The position numbers were made by a program, and so were the translations under genes. Below, piece after piece: positions 26,367 through 35,616 of a stretch of 64,000 nt of DNA (position 1 is the first letter of the stretch; every line of letters begins with the position of its first letter). This DNA comes from Clostridium_S neuense (GTDB taxonomy: Bacteria; Bacillota; Clostridia; Clostridiales; Clostridiaceae): assembly GCF_045310695.1 (NCBI RefSeq), contig NZ_JBJIAA010000016.1:89323-153322 (forward strand), written 5' to 3'. The notes under the pieces were generated by a model. That model was given only the letters and a program-made list of their open reading frames with translations. It ran no database searches and had not been told where the DNA came from.

Positions 26367-27560
26367 ATGAAAAGCAGTAATAGGTATAAAGCAACAGTAA
26401 TATTAATAATTTTTGGTGTTGGATATTTTATAAGTGGTGCATTTAAGGACAATTTTTTTGGAGGTTTAATTTCAAGTATGTGTAGTGCAGCGTTAATTGG
26501 AGGACTTGCGGATTGGTTTGGTGTTACAGCGATTTTTGGAAAACCTCTTGGAATTAATTGGCCTAAAAAGGTATTTAGGACAGATATACTTAGGAACAGC
26601 AAAGAAAAGTTTATTCTTACAATAAGAGATATGGTAGTTAATGATCTATTAAATAAAGATAAGATCAATAAAAAAATAGAGCAGTATGATTTTTATAATG
26701 AAATATGGAAGATACCAGTTATACAAGATAAAGAGAAACTTTCTTATATAGCTGATGAAATTGCAGAAAAGGTGGATGTAAATAAAATTGTGGTTGAAGC
26801 CGCTAAAGGTTATTATGATGACACTAAGCTTATAAATTATACATATACTCTTCTAAAGCATATGATAAAAAGTCCATATTATAGTAAAACTATTGACTAT
26901 GTTTGTGATGAGATATCCATGGCTGCACAGTCGGACATTTTTGCTGGTTTTACAGGAGAAATGCTAAACGAAGTTGTTAAAAAATATAAAATTGAAAAGG
27001 GAGAGGAATCTTTTTCAGATAAATTTTTATATAACTTTGTTCTTAATCCTCAAATACTTTCAGATTCTATTGAGAAAAAGATATTAAAATATATGAATAA
27101 GATAAAAGAAGATGGAAGTGAAGAGAGGGAAAAACTTGATAAATTTATATTAGAATTTATAGAGAGTATTAAAGTTGATGAAAAAGTAAAAATGAAAATT
27201 GTTTATTTAAAAGAACTTTTGATAAACAATTTGGGATCTTTGAAAATCGATTTTAAAGGTGATGAATTATATTCCAAGTTAAAGGAAACATCAATAAATA
27301 AAATTGAAGAATTAAAAGAAAATGATAGTGTAAGACAAGAGTTTAATACTTTTATAAGGAACTTTGTAATAAATATTGTTGATAAAAGACACAGTGAAAT
27401 TGGAAAGGTTGTAGAGGAAAGTTTAAATAAATTTGATAGTGATGAGATAATTAATTTGGCTTATGATAAATTTGGAGATGACCTGCAGATAATTAGAATA
27501 AATGGTTCACTTGTGGGTGGACTCGTTGGAATTGTTATTTTCTTGATTTCTTATCTATAA
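26367..27560 (+). CDS. DUF445 family membrane protein (first paralogue)
   Basis: The N-terminus has two hydrophobic segments with ALIGGLADWFGVTAIF, the DUF445 signature, and the C-terminus ends with DLQIIRINGSLVGGLVGI and a last membrane helix. The long middle part is helical and charged. The family (YheB/YjiN-like) is widespread but of unknown function. It is followed 28 bp later by a second, diverged copy, so the pair is probably one operon and may form a heteromer. Confidence 0.8.
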   Translation: MKSSNRYKATVILIIFGVGYFISGAFKDNFFGGLISSMCSAALIGGLADWFGVTAIFGKPLGINWPKKVFRTDILRNSKEKFILTIRDMVVNDLLNKDKINKKIEQYDFYNEIWKIPVIQDKEKLSYIADEIAEKVDVNKIVVEAAKGYYDDTKLINYTYTLLKHMIKSPYYSKTIDYVCDEISMAAQSDIFAGFTGEMLNEVVKKYKIEKGEESFSDKFLYNFVLNPQILSDSIEKKILKYMNKIKEDGSEEREKLDKFILEFIESIKVDEKVKMKIVYLKELLINNLGSLKIDFKGDELYSKLKETSINKIEELKENDSVRQEFNTFIRNFVINIVDKRHSEIGKVVEESLNKFDSDEIINLAYDKFGDDLQIIRINGSLVGGLVGIVIFLISYL

Positions 27561-27588
27561 ATTTTATAAAATGAGGCGGTAAATTAAT

Positions 27589-28872
27589 ATGAATTATAGG
27601 AATAAAGCAAATTTAACCCTTTTGGGAGTTAGCATAGGTTTTTTATTTTCTATTGCTATAGGGCACTTTTTTGGTAAAAATTTTTATACGGAAATGCTTA
27701 TGACTATTATGGAAGCAGCACTTGTTGGAGGTGCAGCAGATTGGTTTGCTATAACTGCAATATATAGTAAACCTTTGGGAGTAGCTTATCATACAGAAAT
27801 TGTTCCTAAAAATAGAGAAAAAATAATAGAGAGTATATCTAATTTTGTGGAAAATGACCTTTTAAGCGCTAGTTCTTTAGAAAGCAGAATAGATAAAATA
27901 AAACTTTGTGATAGAGTTGTTGAATTGTCAAAAAACAAGAAAGCATATATTGAAGGAAGAATATTACAAATATCTAATTATATTGTATCTAGTGTTGGAG
28001 AAAAAAATTTAGAAGGCTTTATATTTGCTTTGAGAGAGAAATATATTTATAGACTTAACACTGTAAAACTTATAAAAGATACATCAGGAAAAATATATGA
28101 AAGCAAAAGCAATGAAATACTTGACTTTGTGATTGATATTGGAATTGATTTTTTAAATAGTGAAAAAGGGACCCAATACATTTATGATATTATATACAAG
28201 ATTAAACAGGAAAAAACAAGCGGTTTTTTTTCAAGAATTGGTCTTGCTATGATGGGGAAAACAGAAAATGATGTGGTCGATATAGATAGTTTAACAGCTA
28301 TTTTTGTGGAAAAAGCTATAGAAAAGCTTAGAGAGTTAAAGGAAGAAGATAATTCTTATAGAATAGATTTGCATAATGCTATAAAAGCTTATATAGATAA
28401 TATAGATAAATATGAAGATGAATTAGAAAAAATTAAAAATTATATAGTAAGAGATTCAAATATCAAAGTGTTAATCCAAAAGCTATTTTCTGTAACTACT
28501 GTTGATATTTGCAGAGAAGAAAAAGAGTCCACAACAGCAGCCTTATATTTGTTTGAGATTTTGAAAAAAGTATTTTATAATGTTTTAGAAAATAAAAAAG
28601 TACTTTGCAGCATAGAAACTGCAGTTAAAAAATTAGTAATAAAACTTATAGATAGCAAGCACTACATAATAGGAAAAATGGTAAGAGATACATTAAATGA
28701 GTTTGATAATAATAAACTTAATGCTTTCATAGATAATAAGGTGGGAGACGACCTTCAGTGGATACGCATAAATGGATCTGTGGTTGGAAGTTTTATAGGA
28801 TTTATAATATTTTTAATTGTGTATTTTATTTACAATCCTTATATTGTGCCTTTTATAAGAAGGATATTTTAA
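27589..28872 (+). CDS. DUF445 family membrane protein (second paralogue)
   Basis: It has the same architecture as the gene before it: ALVGGAADWFAITAIYSKPLG near the start and DDLQWIRINGSVVGSFIG before a C-terminal helix, in 427 residues. The central region is diverged from the first copy, so the duplication is old. The ATG follows GAGGCGG. A perfect 24-bp stem terminator begins just after the stop codon. Confidence 0.8.
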   Translation: MNYRNKANLTLLGVSIGFLFSIAIGHFFGKNFYTEMLMTIMEAALVGGAADWFAITAIYSKPLGVAYHTEIVPKNREKIIESISNFVENDLLSASSLESRIDKIKLCDRVVELSKNKKAYIEGRILQISNYIVSSVGEKNLEGFIFALREKYIYRLNTVKLIKDTSGKIYESKSNEILDFVIDIGIDFLNSEKGTQYIYDIIYKIKQEKTSGFFSRIGLAMMGKTENDVVDIDSLTAIFVEKAIEKLRELKEEDNSYRIDLHNAIKAYIDNIDKYEDELEKIKNYIVRDSNIKVLIQKLFSVTTVDICREEKESTTAALYLFEILKKVFYNVLENKKVLCSIETAVKKLVIKLIDSKHYIIGKMVRDTLNEFDNNKLNAFIDNKVGDDLQWIRINGSVVGSFIGFIIFLIVYFIYNPYIVPFIRRIF

Positions 28873-28873
28873 T

Positions 28874-28937
28874 AAAGAAAAGGGTTTTCTGTGGAAAGGT
28901 GAAGAATTTTATATTTCCACAGAAAACCCTTTTCTTT
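28874..28937. terminator. Bidirectional terminator, 24-bp perfect stem
   Basis: 28874-28897 is the exact reverse complement of 28914-28937, with A/T-rich stem ends that give a T-run in both directions. It lies between the DUF445 pair and the convergent minus-strand gene, and overlaps the latter's stop codon. Confidence 0.85.
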
Positions 28938-29583
28938 ATATGTTTTCAATTTCTTTTAAAGCGTCTTTTACTTCTTCTCTTGATAAACTACCGTTTTCTA
29001 GTTCTTCATCACTTTTTGTGAGTAAGTTATTATAAAAGTTTACTGCTTCATTTTTATACTTAGCTTTATCAGAAAAATTATTTATTAATTCGAAAATATA
29101 CTCATCTGCTTTAGCATAATTTCCTGTGATATTGTAATAGTTAAATACTTTATAGGTTGTTCTTTCATCAAGTTCATATTCAGTTAAAAGTGATGTGACC
29201 TCTTCTCCTATTTGTTCATATTCGTTTAATATACATTCAAAGTTGTTATAAAAAACTACATACATAAGCGAAAAAGCTTTTTCGTATTTGTAGAAAGCAT
29301 TTGATATATCGTCATTTTTTTCGCATATCTTGCCTTCTTCAAGGAGAAGTTTTGCAGCAACAGTAAGCTTATTGCCATCGGGAACCATGTTTGTTCTAAG
29401 AAGCTTAATAAGGTCTATTATTGAAATATTATTTGCAAACCCAGAACTTATACCTAAAAACTTTTTATAGGCTACATCAATTTCTGTAAATGGATTTTCA
29501 TTATTTTTATTTAATTCTTTTATTTTTTTTATTAAAGATGTGAATTCTTCAGCCATTTTTTTACTGTAATCATTCTTTATCAA
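28936..29583 (-). CDS. Conserved helical protein, possibly DUF6483
   Basis: The 215-residue, mostly helical protein has TPR-like character (GKICEKNDDISNAFYKYEKA). I associate it with clostridial proteins labelled DUF6483, but that label is from memory. Nothing indicates membrane location or catalysis. The start is TTG 29583, with AGGAG 8 nt upstream. The end is repeatedly acidic (EELENGSLSREEVKDALKEI). Confidence 0.6.
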   Translation of the reverse strand: MIKNDYSKKMAEEFTSLIKKIKELNKNNENPFTEIDVAYKKFLGISSGFANNISIIDLIKLLRTNMVPDGNKLTVAAKLLLEEGKICEKNDDISNAFYKYEKAFSLMYVVFYNNFECILNEYEQIGEEVTSLLTEYELDERTTYKVFNYYNITGNYAKADEYIFELINNFSDKAKYKNEAVNFYNNLLTKSDEELENGSLSREEVKDALKEIENI

Positions 29584-29734
29584 TTAAAACACTCCTTTAG
29601 TTATATATCCTATATTTTAAGTTTATATTATAAATATTGCAACAAAAAAATTATAACTATTGAGAGTTGTGATATAATAATAAAGTCTTATAAGTAACAT
29701 AATTTATATAAAAATGCGAGGAGTAGTGATTGAA

Positions 29735-32341
29735 ATGGAAAGACTACTTATATTAGATGGAAATAGTCTTATGAATAGAGCTTTTTATGCTCTGCCTCCT
29801 CTTACAAATAAAGAGGGACTTCATACAAATGCAATATACGGTTTTATTACAATGCTTTTAAAAATGAAGGAAGAAATAAATCCTAATTATATAGTTACAA
29901 CCTTTGATAGAAAAGCACCTACCTTTAGGCATAAGGAGTATTCTGATTACAAAGCAGGAAGAAAGAAAATGCCAGAGGAGCTTTTTGAGCAATTTGCAGT
30001 GTTAAAAGAACTTTTAAGTAAACTTGCTATAAATATATATGAAATAGATGGTTTTGAAGCAGATGACCTTATAGGAACGCTTGCTTGTTTTGCAAAAGAA
30101 AGAAATATAGAGGTCTACATAGTGACAGGAGATAGGGATGCACTTCAGCTTGCAGATGATAATGTAAAGGTAGTTATAAATAAAAAAGGAATGACAGAAA
30201 AAGAAATATATGATAAAAATAGGATGATTGAAGAATTTGGAGTGACTCCGCTGCAGTTTATTGACGTAAAAGGCCTTATGGGAGATACTTCGGATAATAT
30301 ACCAGGTGTACCTGGAATTGGACCTAAAACTGCTTTTAAACTAATTCAAGACTACGGAAGCGTAGAAAACGTGCTTAACAATATAGATGAAATAAAGGGA
30401 AATAAAGTAAAAGAAAATCTTAGGCAGTATGCTGAACAGGCTGTTTTCAGTAAAAAGCTTGCAACAATTATGACAAATGTTCCTTTTGATATCGATCTTG
30501 ATGCAATAAAATCTAAAGAAGAATTTGATGCAGATGGTGTAAGAGATATTTTTATGAAGCTTCAGTTTAAAAGTCTTTTAGAAAAAGTTCCTGGCAAAAA
30601 GGTTGAAAATAGGGAACTAAGTGAAATTAATTACGAAATTGTGGAGGACATAGACAACTTTGAATCAGTTTTAAAATCAATTGTAGAAACAGCTTATATG
30701 ATTTTTGATATAAAAGATGGAAATATATATTCAAAAAGCTATTTAAATAAAATTTATTTAAGTTGCGATAAAGAGTATATTATAAATGTTGAAAAAATGT
30801 TTGAAGAAAATCCTGAAAAATCGAAAAAAATTATGAAGGATTTTTTTGAAAACAAAAATATATCTAAGATAAGCCATGATATTAAAATTGGATATACTGT
30901 TCTTCATAAAATGGAAATTGAACTTGAAAATGTTGTGTTTGATACAGCTATTGCAGAATATCTCATAAATCCATCCCAAAAGGAATACACATTAACTGAT
31001 ATGGCAGTAGAACTTTTGAATTTAGATATAAATGGCGAAGGGGACTTACTTGAAGTAAAAAAAGTTCATGTGCTTAAAAAAATTTATGAAAAGCTTAAAG
31101 ATAAAATCGCGGATTTAAATATGGAAGAACTTTATTACGATGTAGAACTTCCACTTGTAAAAGTTTTGGCGTCAATGGAAAATGAAGGATTCAAGGTTGA
31201 AAAAGCCGAACTTCAAGGGCTAGGAGATAAATTTAGTTCTATAATAGAAGAAACTCAAAAAGCTATATATGAAATGGCAGGAGAGGAATTCAATATAAGT
31301 TCTCCTAAACAACTTGGAAAAATACTTTTTGAAAAATTAGACTTGCCAGTTATAAAAAAGACTAAAACTGGGTATTCCACTAATGCAGAGGTTCTAGAAA
31401 AGCTCTATGATAAGCATCCTATAATTGAAAAAATAATGAGCTATAGGCAAGTTACAAAATTGTATTCAACTTATGTAGAAGGGTTAAAGCAGGTTATAGA
31501 TGAGGATGGCAAGATACATTCGAGCTTTAATCAAACAGTTACTACAACAGGAAGGCTTTCAAGCACAGAACCTAATCTTCAAAATATTCCGATTAAAAGT
31601 GAAATGGGAAGAGAAATTCGAAGGGTATTTGTCCCAGATAATAATGATTGTGTAATACTTTCAGCAGATTATTCTCAAATAGAACTTAGAGTTTTAGCAC
31701 ACATATCTGGGGATGAGAAACTGATAGATGCATTTAAGCATCACAGTGATATCCATACTAAAACTGCATCGGAAGTGTTTAAAGTGCCAATAGAAGAGGT
31801 TACTCCTAGAATGAGAAGTAATGCTAAAGCAGTTAACTTTGGTATTGTCTATGGAATCGGTGAATTTAGTCTTGCGGAGGATCTTAAAATATCAAGAAAA
31901 GAGGCAAAAACATATATAGATACCTATTTTGATAGATATCCTAATGTAAAAAAATATCTTGATGATGCTATTGAAAAAGGCAAAGAAAAACAATATGTAA
32001 CAACTATAATGAATAGAATTAGATATATACCAGAAATAAATGCTTCAAATAAAATGGTTAAGAGCTTTGGAGAAAGGCTTGCCATGAATACACCAATACA
32101 AGGAAGTGCTGCGGATCTTATAAAGCTTGCAATGGTAAATGTTTATAAAAAACTTAATGAGCTAAAATTAAAAAGTAAGATAATACTTCAGGTTCATGAT
32201 GAGCTTATACTCAATGTATATAATGATGAACTTTCAAAGGTTAAGGAAATTGTAAAGAATGAAATGGAACAAGTAAGAGAATTAAAAGTTCCACTTGAAG
32301 TTGACATAAATATCGGTAAAACATGGTATGAAGCCAAATAA
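29735..32341 (+). CDS. polA: DNA polymerase I
   Basis: The N-terminal 5'-3' nuclease (to about residue 290; LILDGNSLMNRAFYALPP, DGFEADDLIGTL, GIGPKTA) is followed by a degenerate 3'-5' exonuclease-like region and a full polymerase domain: motif A LSADYSQIELR, motif B RSNAKAVNFGIVYG and motif C LQVHDELILN. In the middle domain the first catalytic DxE reads DIK, so proofreading is probably absent, as in Bacillus-type Pol I. I chose ATG 29735, 868 residues; GAGGAG is 11 nt upstream. coaE follows after 20 bp. Confidence 0.95.
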   Translation: MERLLILDGNSLMNRAFYALPPLTNKEGLHTNAIYGFITMLLKMKEEINPNYIVTTFDRKAPTFRHKEYSDYKAGRKKMPEELFEQFAVLKELLSKLAINIYEIDGFEADDLIGTLACFAKERNIEVYIVTGDRDALQLADDNVKVVINKKGMTEKEIYDKNRMIEEFGVTPLQFIDVKGLMGDTSDNIPGVPGIGPKTAFKLIQDYGSVENVLNNIDEIKGNKVKENLRQYAEQAVFSKKLATIMTNVPFDIDLDAIKSKEEFDADGVRDIFMKLQFKSLLEKVPGKKVENRELSEINYEIVEDIDNFESVLKSIVETAYMIFDIKDGNIYSKSYLNKIYLSCDKEYIINVEKMFEENPEKSKKIMKDFFENKNISKISHDIKIGYTVLHKMEIELENVVFDTAIAEYLINPSQKEYTLTDMAVELLNLDINGEGDLLEVKKVHVLKKIYEKLKDKIADLNMEELYYDVELPLVKVLASMENEGFKVEKAELQGLGDKFSSIIEETQKAIYEMAGEEFNISSPKQLGKILFEKLDLPVIKKTKTGYSTNAEVLEKLYDKHPIIEKIMSYRQVTKLYSTYVEGLKQVIDEDGKIHSSFNQTVTTTGRLSSTEPNLQNIPIKSEMGREIRRVFVPDNNDCVILSADYSQIELRVLAHISGDEKLIDAFKHHSDIHTKTASEVFKVPIEEVTPRMRSNAKAVNFGIVYGIGEFSLAEDLKISRKEAKTYIDTYFDRYPNVKKYLDDAIEKGKEKQYVTTIMNRIRYIPEINASNKMVKSFGERLAMNTPIQGSAADLIKLAMVNVYKKLNELKLKSKIILQVHDELILNVYNDELSKVKEIVKNEMEQVRELKVPLEVDINIGKTWYEAK

Positions 32342-32361
32342 TATTTTTCAGGAGTGATAAA

Positions 32362-32970
32362 ATGTTTAAAATTGGCCTTACAGGGGGAATAGGAACGGGC
32401 AAAAGTACTGTGGCAAGAATGTTTATGGAGAAAGGCATGTTTATTATTGATGCAGATAAGATTTCAAGAGAAGTTATAGAAATGTATCCTGAGATAAAGG
32501 ATAAAATAAAAGATGATTTTGGAATCCAGTTTTTTGATGAAGAAGACAAATTTATGAGGAGAAGATTTGGAGACTTTATATTTAAAAATGAAAATGCTAG
32601 AAAACAATACGAAGATATAATAATCCCTTATATAAAAAAGTCAATATTTAGGCAGATGAAAGTTTGTGAGGGTATGGGTGAAAAAGTATGCATACTAGAT
32701 GCACCTACTCTCATAGAAAATGGACTTCATCGTGAAATGGATATTAATATACTTATTGTTGTTGATAGAGAAATTCAGATTAAAAGGGTAATGGAAAGGG
32801 ACAATATGGATATGAAAAATGTCATTAACAGAATAAATTCACAAATGTCTCTTGAAGAAAAAAGAAAATATGTTGACTTTGTTGTTGATACGGGGATAAG
32901 TTTTCAGCATACTGGAGAGCAGGTTGATAAAATAATGGATTCTATAAAAATATTAGGAGATTGTAAATGA
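32362..32970 (+). CDS. coaE: Dephospho-CoA kinase
   Basis: The P-loop LTGGIGTGKSTVARMF, then IIDADKISREV and LDAPTLIENGLH, match CoaE in a 202-residue protein. It adds the 3'-phosphate in the last step of coenzyme A synthesis. It is linked to polA, a pairing seen in many Firmicutes. Its TGA overlaps the ATG of the transglycosylase gene. Confidence 0.93.
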   Translation: MFKIGLTGGIGTGKSTVARMFMEKGMFIIDADKISREVIEMYPEIKDKIKDDFGIQFFDEEDKFMRRRFGDFIFKNENARKQYEDIIIPYIKKSIFRQMKVCEGMGEKVCILDAPTLIENGLHREMDINILIVVDREIQIKRVMERDNMDMKNVINRINSQMSLEEKRKYVDFVVDTGISFQHTGEQVDKIMDSIKILGDCK

Positions 32971-33518
32971 AATCAAAGACTATTAAAATAATTATTTTAT
33001 TGATTATTATAATTATGGCTTTTAATATAAAGGGTATAGTAAAAATATTTTATCCAATAAAATATTCATCATATGTATTTAAGTATTCTAGTGAATACAA
33101 ACTTGATCCGTATTTGGTGGCGGCGGTAATAAGAACTGAAAGTAATTTTAATAATAAAGCAAGATCAAATAAAGGTGCACATGGGCTTATGCAAATAACA
33201 GATGAAACTGCTGAATGGTCATCAAGAAAAATGGGAATTGAAAATTTTAAAAGCAGTGATTTATATGATCCTGAATACAATATAAGAATGGGATGCTGGT
33301 ATCTTAGAAATCTTGCAGATGAATTTAATGATGATCCTAAGCTGTATCTTGCAGCTTATAATGGAGGAAGAGGAAATGTGCAGAAATGGCTTAATAATTC
33401 TAAGCACTCTAAGGATGGAAAAAATCTCAATTATATACCATATAAAGAAACGGATCAATATGTAAAAAAAGTTATGACAGATTATAATGTCTATAAAAAG
33501 CTTTATAATAAAAAATAA
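32967..33518 (+). CDS. Soluble-lytic-transglycosylase-like (SLT) murein hydrolase
   Basis: An N-terminal membrane anchor (IIILLIIIIMAFNI) is followed by an SLT domain with the catalytic glutamate in AVIRTESNFNN, then GAHGLMQI and LAAYNGGRGNV. It cleaves peptidoglycan between MurNAc and GlcNAc, giving anhydro ends, outside the membrane. 183 residues. It is translationally coupled to coaE by an ATGA overlap. Confidence 0.92.
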   Translation: MKSKTIKIIILLIIIIMAFNIKGIVKIFYPIKYSSYVFKYSSEYKLDPYLVAAVIRTESNFNNKARSNKGAHGLMQITDETAEWSSRKMGIENFKSSDLYDPEYNIRMGCWYLRNLADEFNDDPKLYLAAYNGGRGNVQKWLNNSKHSKDGKNLNYIPYKETDQYVKKVMTDYNVYKKLYNKK

Positions 33519-33582
33519 TTTATATAAGTTTTGCACATAATAAGATGGAAAATTAATTTTAATAACTAAAAGGAGAAATTTT

Positions 33583-34752
33583 ATGTGCAAAAATGCTAAA
33601 ATATTACTTGCTGTTAGTGCCTTGTTTACATTTTCAACAAGTCTTTCAAACATTTTTACAAATGTATTTTTTTGGAAAGAAACTAATAATCTTATAGTTA
33701 TAGCTATATATAATTTAATAATATATTTGGTGACTCCTACAATGTTTTTGGTGTCTGGTTTTTTTGCAAAGAAAAAAAATCCGGTATCGTCATTGCGAAT
33801 TGGATTGATAGTATATTCTATCTTTTATGCACTTATATTGTACATAGGGGGTAAGGGGAAAATATACATATATTTGCTTGGTATGATAAATGGAATAGCA
33901 GCAGGTTTTTATTGGCTTCCTTTTAATGTTTTGTGTTTTGATTTTACAAGTATTAATAACAGAGATACTTTTAATGGATTTAATGGAGGAATTGGAGGCG
34001 TTGCGTCAATTATTGGACCAATAACTGCAGCATATATAATTTCAAGATTTAGAGGCTTTTTAGGATATAGAATCGTATTTTTTATAAGCTTTATTATATT
34101 CATAATATTAGCTTTTATAAGTTCTATATTTAAACATGACAGTTCCTCTGGAAAATTGAATATGAAAAAGGTTTTGGTTAGCGATAGGATGGAGTGGAGC
34201 GTAGCCAGAAAAGCTAATTTCTTGTGGGGGTTTAGGGACTCAACTATGATGTTTCTTATTAATATATTGGCTATTCAAATATTAAAAAGTGAACTCAATC
34301 TTGGTATACTTGCTCTTATAGCAGCATTAATAACTTCAGGGTCTTGTGTTTTAGTTCAGAAAATAATAAAGCCTGAAAGAAGAAAAATTGCTGTTTTAAT
34401 AGGAACTATAGGAGCATTTATTTCTACACTTATTATAGTTTTAAGAATGAATCGTATATCTATATTTGCATACTCTATAGTGGATGCATTTTGTATTCCT
34501 TTTTTTATGATACAACTCTATTCTGCGACTTTTAATGTTATAGATGTAATGGATGATGAAGATAGTAGAATTGAATATATGATAAGTAGAGATTTTATGT
34601 TAAATGGCGGAAGGGCAATCAGCGCAAGTTTATTGATAATTTTACTTACTTTTTTTGGCGGCATAAATGTTATAAGAGTTTATTTAATTTTTTTGGGTGT
34701 AGTGCCAATTTTATCAGGATATTTTCTTACAAAGCTTCAAAAAGTATTATAA
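33583..34752 (+). CDS. Major facilitator superfamily transporter
   Basis: About twelve hydrophobic helices in 389 residues, with FFAKKKNPVSSLRIG between early helices as an MFS-type cytoplasmic loop. It resembles the YqgE/YxiO-like group of unknown substrate. The gap from the SLT gene is 64 bp with an AGGAG site, so it may still be on the same transcript. Drug or sugar export cannot be decided. Confidence 0.7.
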   Translation: MCKNAKILLAVSALFTFSTSLSNIFTNVFFWKETNNLIVIAIYNLIIYLVTPTMFLVSGFFAKKKNPVSSLRIGLIVYSIFYALILYIGGKGKIYIYLLGMINGIAAGFYWLPFNVLCFDFTSINNRDTFNGFNGGIGGVASIIGPITAAYIISRFRGFLGYRIVFFISFIIFIILAFISSIFKHDSSSGKLNMKKVLVSDRMEWSVARKANFLWGFRDSTMMFLINILAIQILKSELNLGILALIAALITSGSCVLVQKIIKPERRKIAVLIGTIGAFISTLIIVLRMNRISIFAYSIVDAFCIPFFMIQLYSATFNVIDVMDDEDSRIEYMISRDFMLNGGRAISASLLIILLTFFGGINVIRVYLIFLGVVPILSGYFLTKLQKVL

Positions 34753-34759
34753 AAGTTTA

Positions 34760-34787
34760 TTGACAAAAATAAAATATATAGTATAAT
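34760..34787 (+). promoter_or_regulatory. Promoter of tRNA-Leu and first 6S RNA
   Basis: A perfect TTGACA (34760-34765) and TATAAT (34782-34787) with a 16-bp spacer. Transcription would start near 34794, about 17 nt before the tRNA. Confidence 0.85.
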
Positions 34788-34810
34788 ATTCTTTGTCAGT
34801 AATTTTGCAT

Positions 34811-34893
34811 GCGAGGGTGGCGGAATTGGCAGACGCGCACGTTTGAGGGGCGTGTGGGCAACCGTACGGGTTCAAGTCCCGTTCTTCGCACCA
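34811..34893 (+). tRNA. tRNA-Leu (anticodon GAG)
   Basis: This class II tRNA has the acceptor GCGAGGG, D-arm GGCGGAATTGGCAGAC, anticodon loop TTGAGGG (GAG), a long variable arm (TGTGGGCAACCGTAC), T-loop TTCAAGT and encoded CCA. It reads CUC and CUU. Only 6 nt separate its CCA from the first 6S RNA-like sequence. Confidence 0.95.
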
Positions 34894-34899
34894 ATTAAA

Positions 34900-35122
34900 T
34901 GTTTTCTGGGGTATTCGTGAAGTTCTTGTTTTGAACCTACATTATTTCAAAGGGAGTTCAATATTTAGATGATTAAATGTATTTTCTGTTAAAGTTTTTA
35001 GCATTGAAAAAGATTGAGGCATCTGTGAGGACACCCACCTATCGAGAGATAGGTGTCAAAAAAGAACAACGATATTTTGGAATTTAAAATGAATTAAAAC
35101 ACCTATAAAAGGTGTTTTTTTT
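34900..35122 (+). ncRNA. ssrS: 6S RNA (SsrS-like), copy 1
   Basis: A closing stem (TTCTGGGGTATT pairing with GATATTTTGGAA, many G-U) encloses a TTGAAC/GTTCAA hairpin, a central bubble and an ACACCCACCTAT/ATAGGTGT hairpin, the layout of 6S RNA that mimics an open promoter and binds RNA polymerase. The terminator stem 35099-35115 is followed by eight T. No promoter fits between tRNA-Leu and this gene, so both should come from one transcript, the 6S 5' end being made by processing. Confidence 0.82.
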
Positions 35123-35194
35123 ATTGCAAAATATCGTATAAAAAGAAGGAGAGTTTATAAGTAAATTTATTTTTGCTAGATTATAGTTTAGATA

Positions 35195-35590
35195 TCAGGA
35201 ATAAAAAGTGACAAACTTAATTGAGTATATGTCACAGAGCGTTCTAGTATTTGAATCAATGTCTTGAATGATAACGTAGCTTATTCCTACTTCTAGTAAT
35301 GTTCCAGTACGATCTTGAAATGTATTTGTTCCAAGAAGAAAGGATATTCGCACTCTTTTGCCTATTTGGGTTTTTAAATAACCTTGTGTATATTGGATGT
35401 CTAAATTTGTTGGAGAACCTGGCGCTTGTTCAAAATCCGAAGGAGACATTGGCATTGGAGCAGGTATTTGATTTTGTGCTGTTGAACCTCCTTGTGTTGT
35501 AGGAGTTGCATTTTGCATATTGGTGTTTGGAGTTTGCCTATTTGGTAAATAAAATGGTGGAAAACAATCATTACAGTATCTTCGATACAT
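35195..35590 (-). CDS. gerQ: GerQ-like spore coat protein
   Basis: The 131-residue protein has a low-complexity, proline/glutamine-rich N-terminal half (PNRQTPNTNMQN) and a conserved C-terminal domain (YTQGYLKTQIGKRVRISF, then DRTGTLLEVGISYVII and LCDIYSIKFVTF). This matches the clostridial version of GerQ, a coat protein needed to place the cortex hydrolase CwlJ. The upstream, co-directional neighbour encodes a CwlJ-like hydrolase. The ATG has an AGGAGG site. Confidence 0.7.
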   Translation of the reverse strand: MYRRYCNDCFPPFYLPNRQTPNTNMQNATPTTQGGSTAQNQIPAPMPMSPSDFEQAPGSPTNLDIQYTQGYLKTQIGKRVRISFLLGTNTFQDRTGTLLEVGISYVIIQDIDSNTRTLCDIYSIKFVTFYS

Positions 35591-35616
35591 AAAAGAACCT
35601 CCTAAAAAATTAAATT

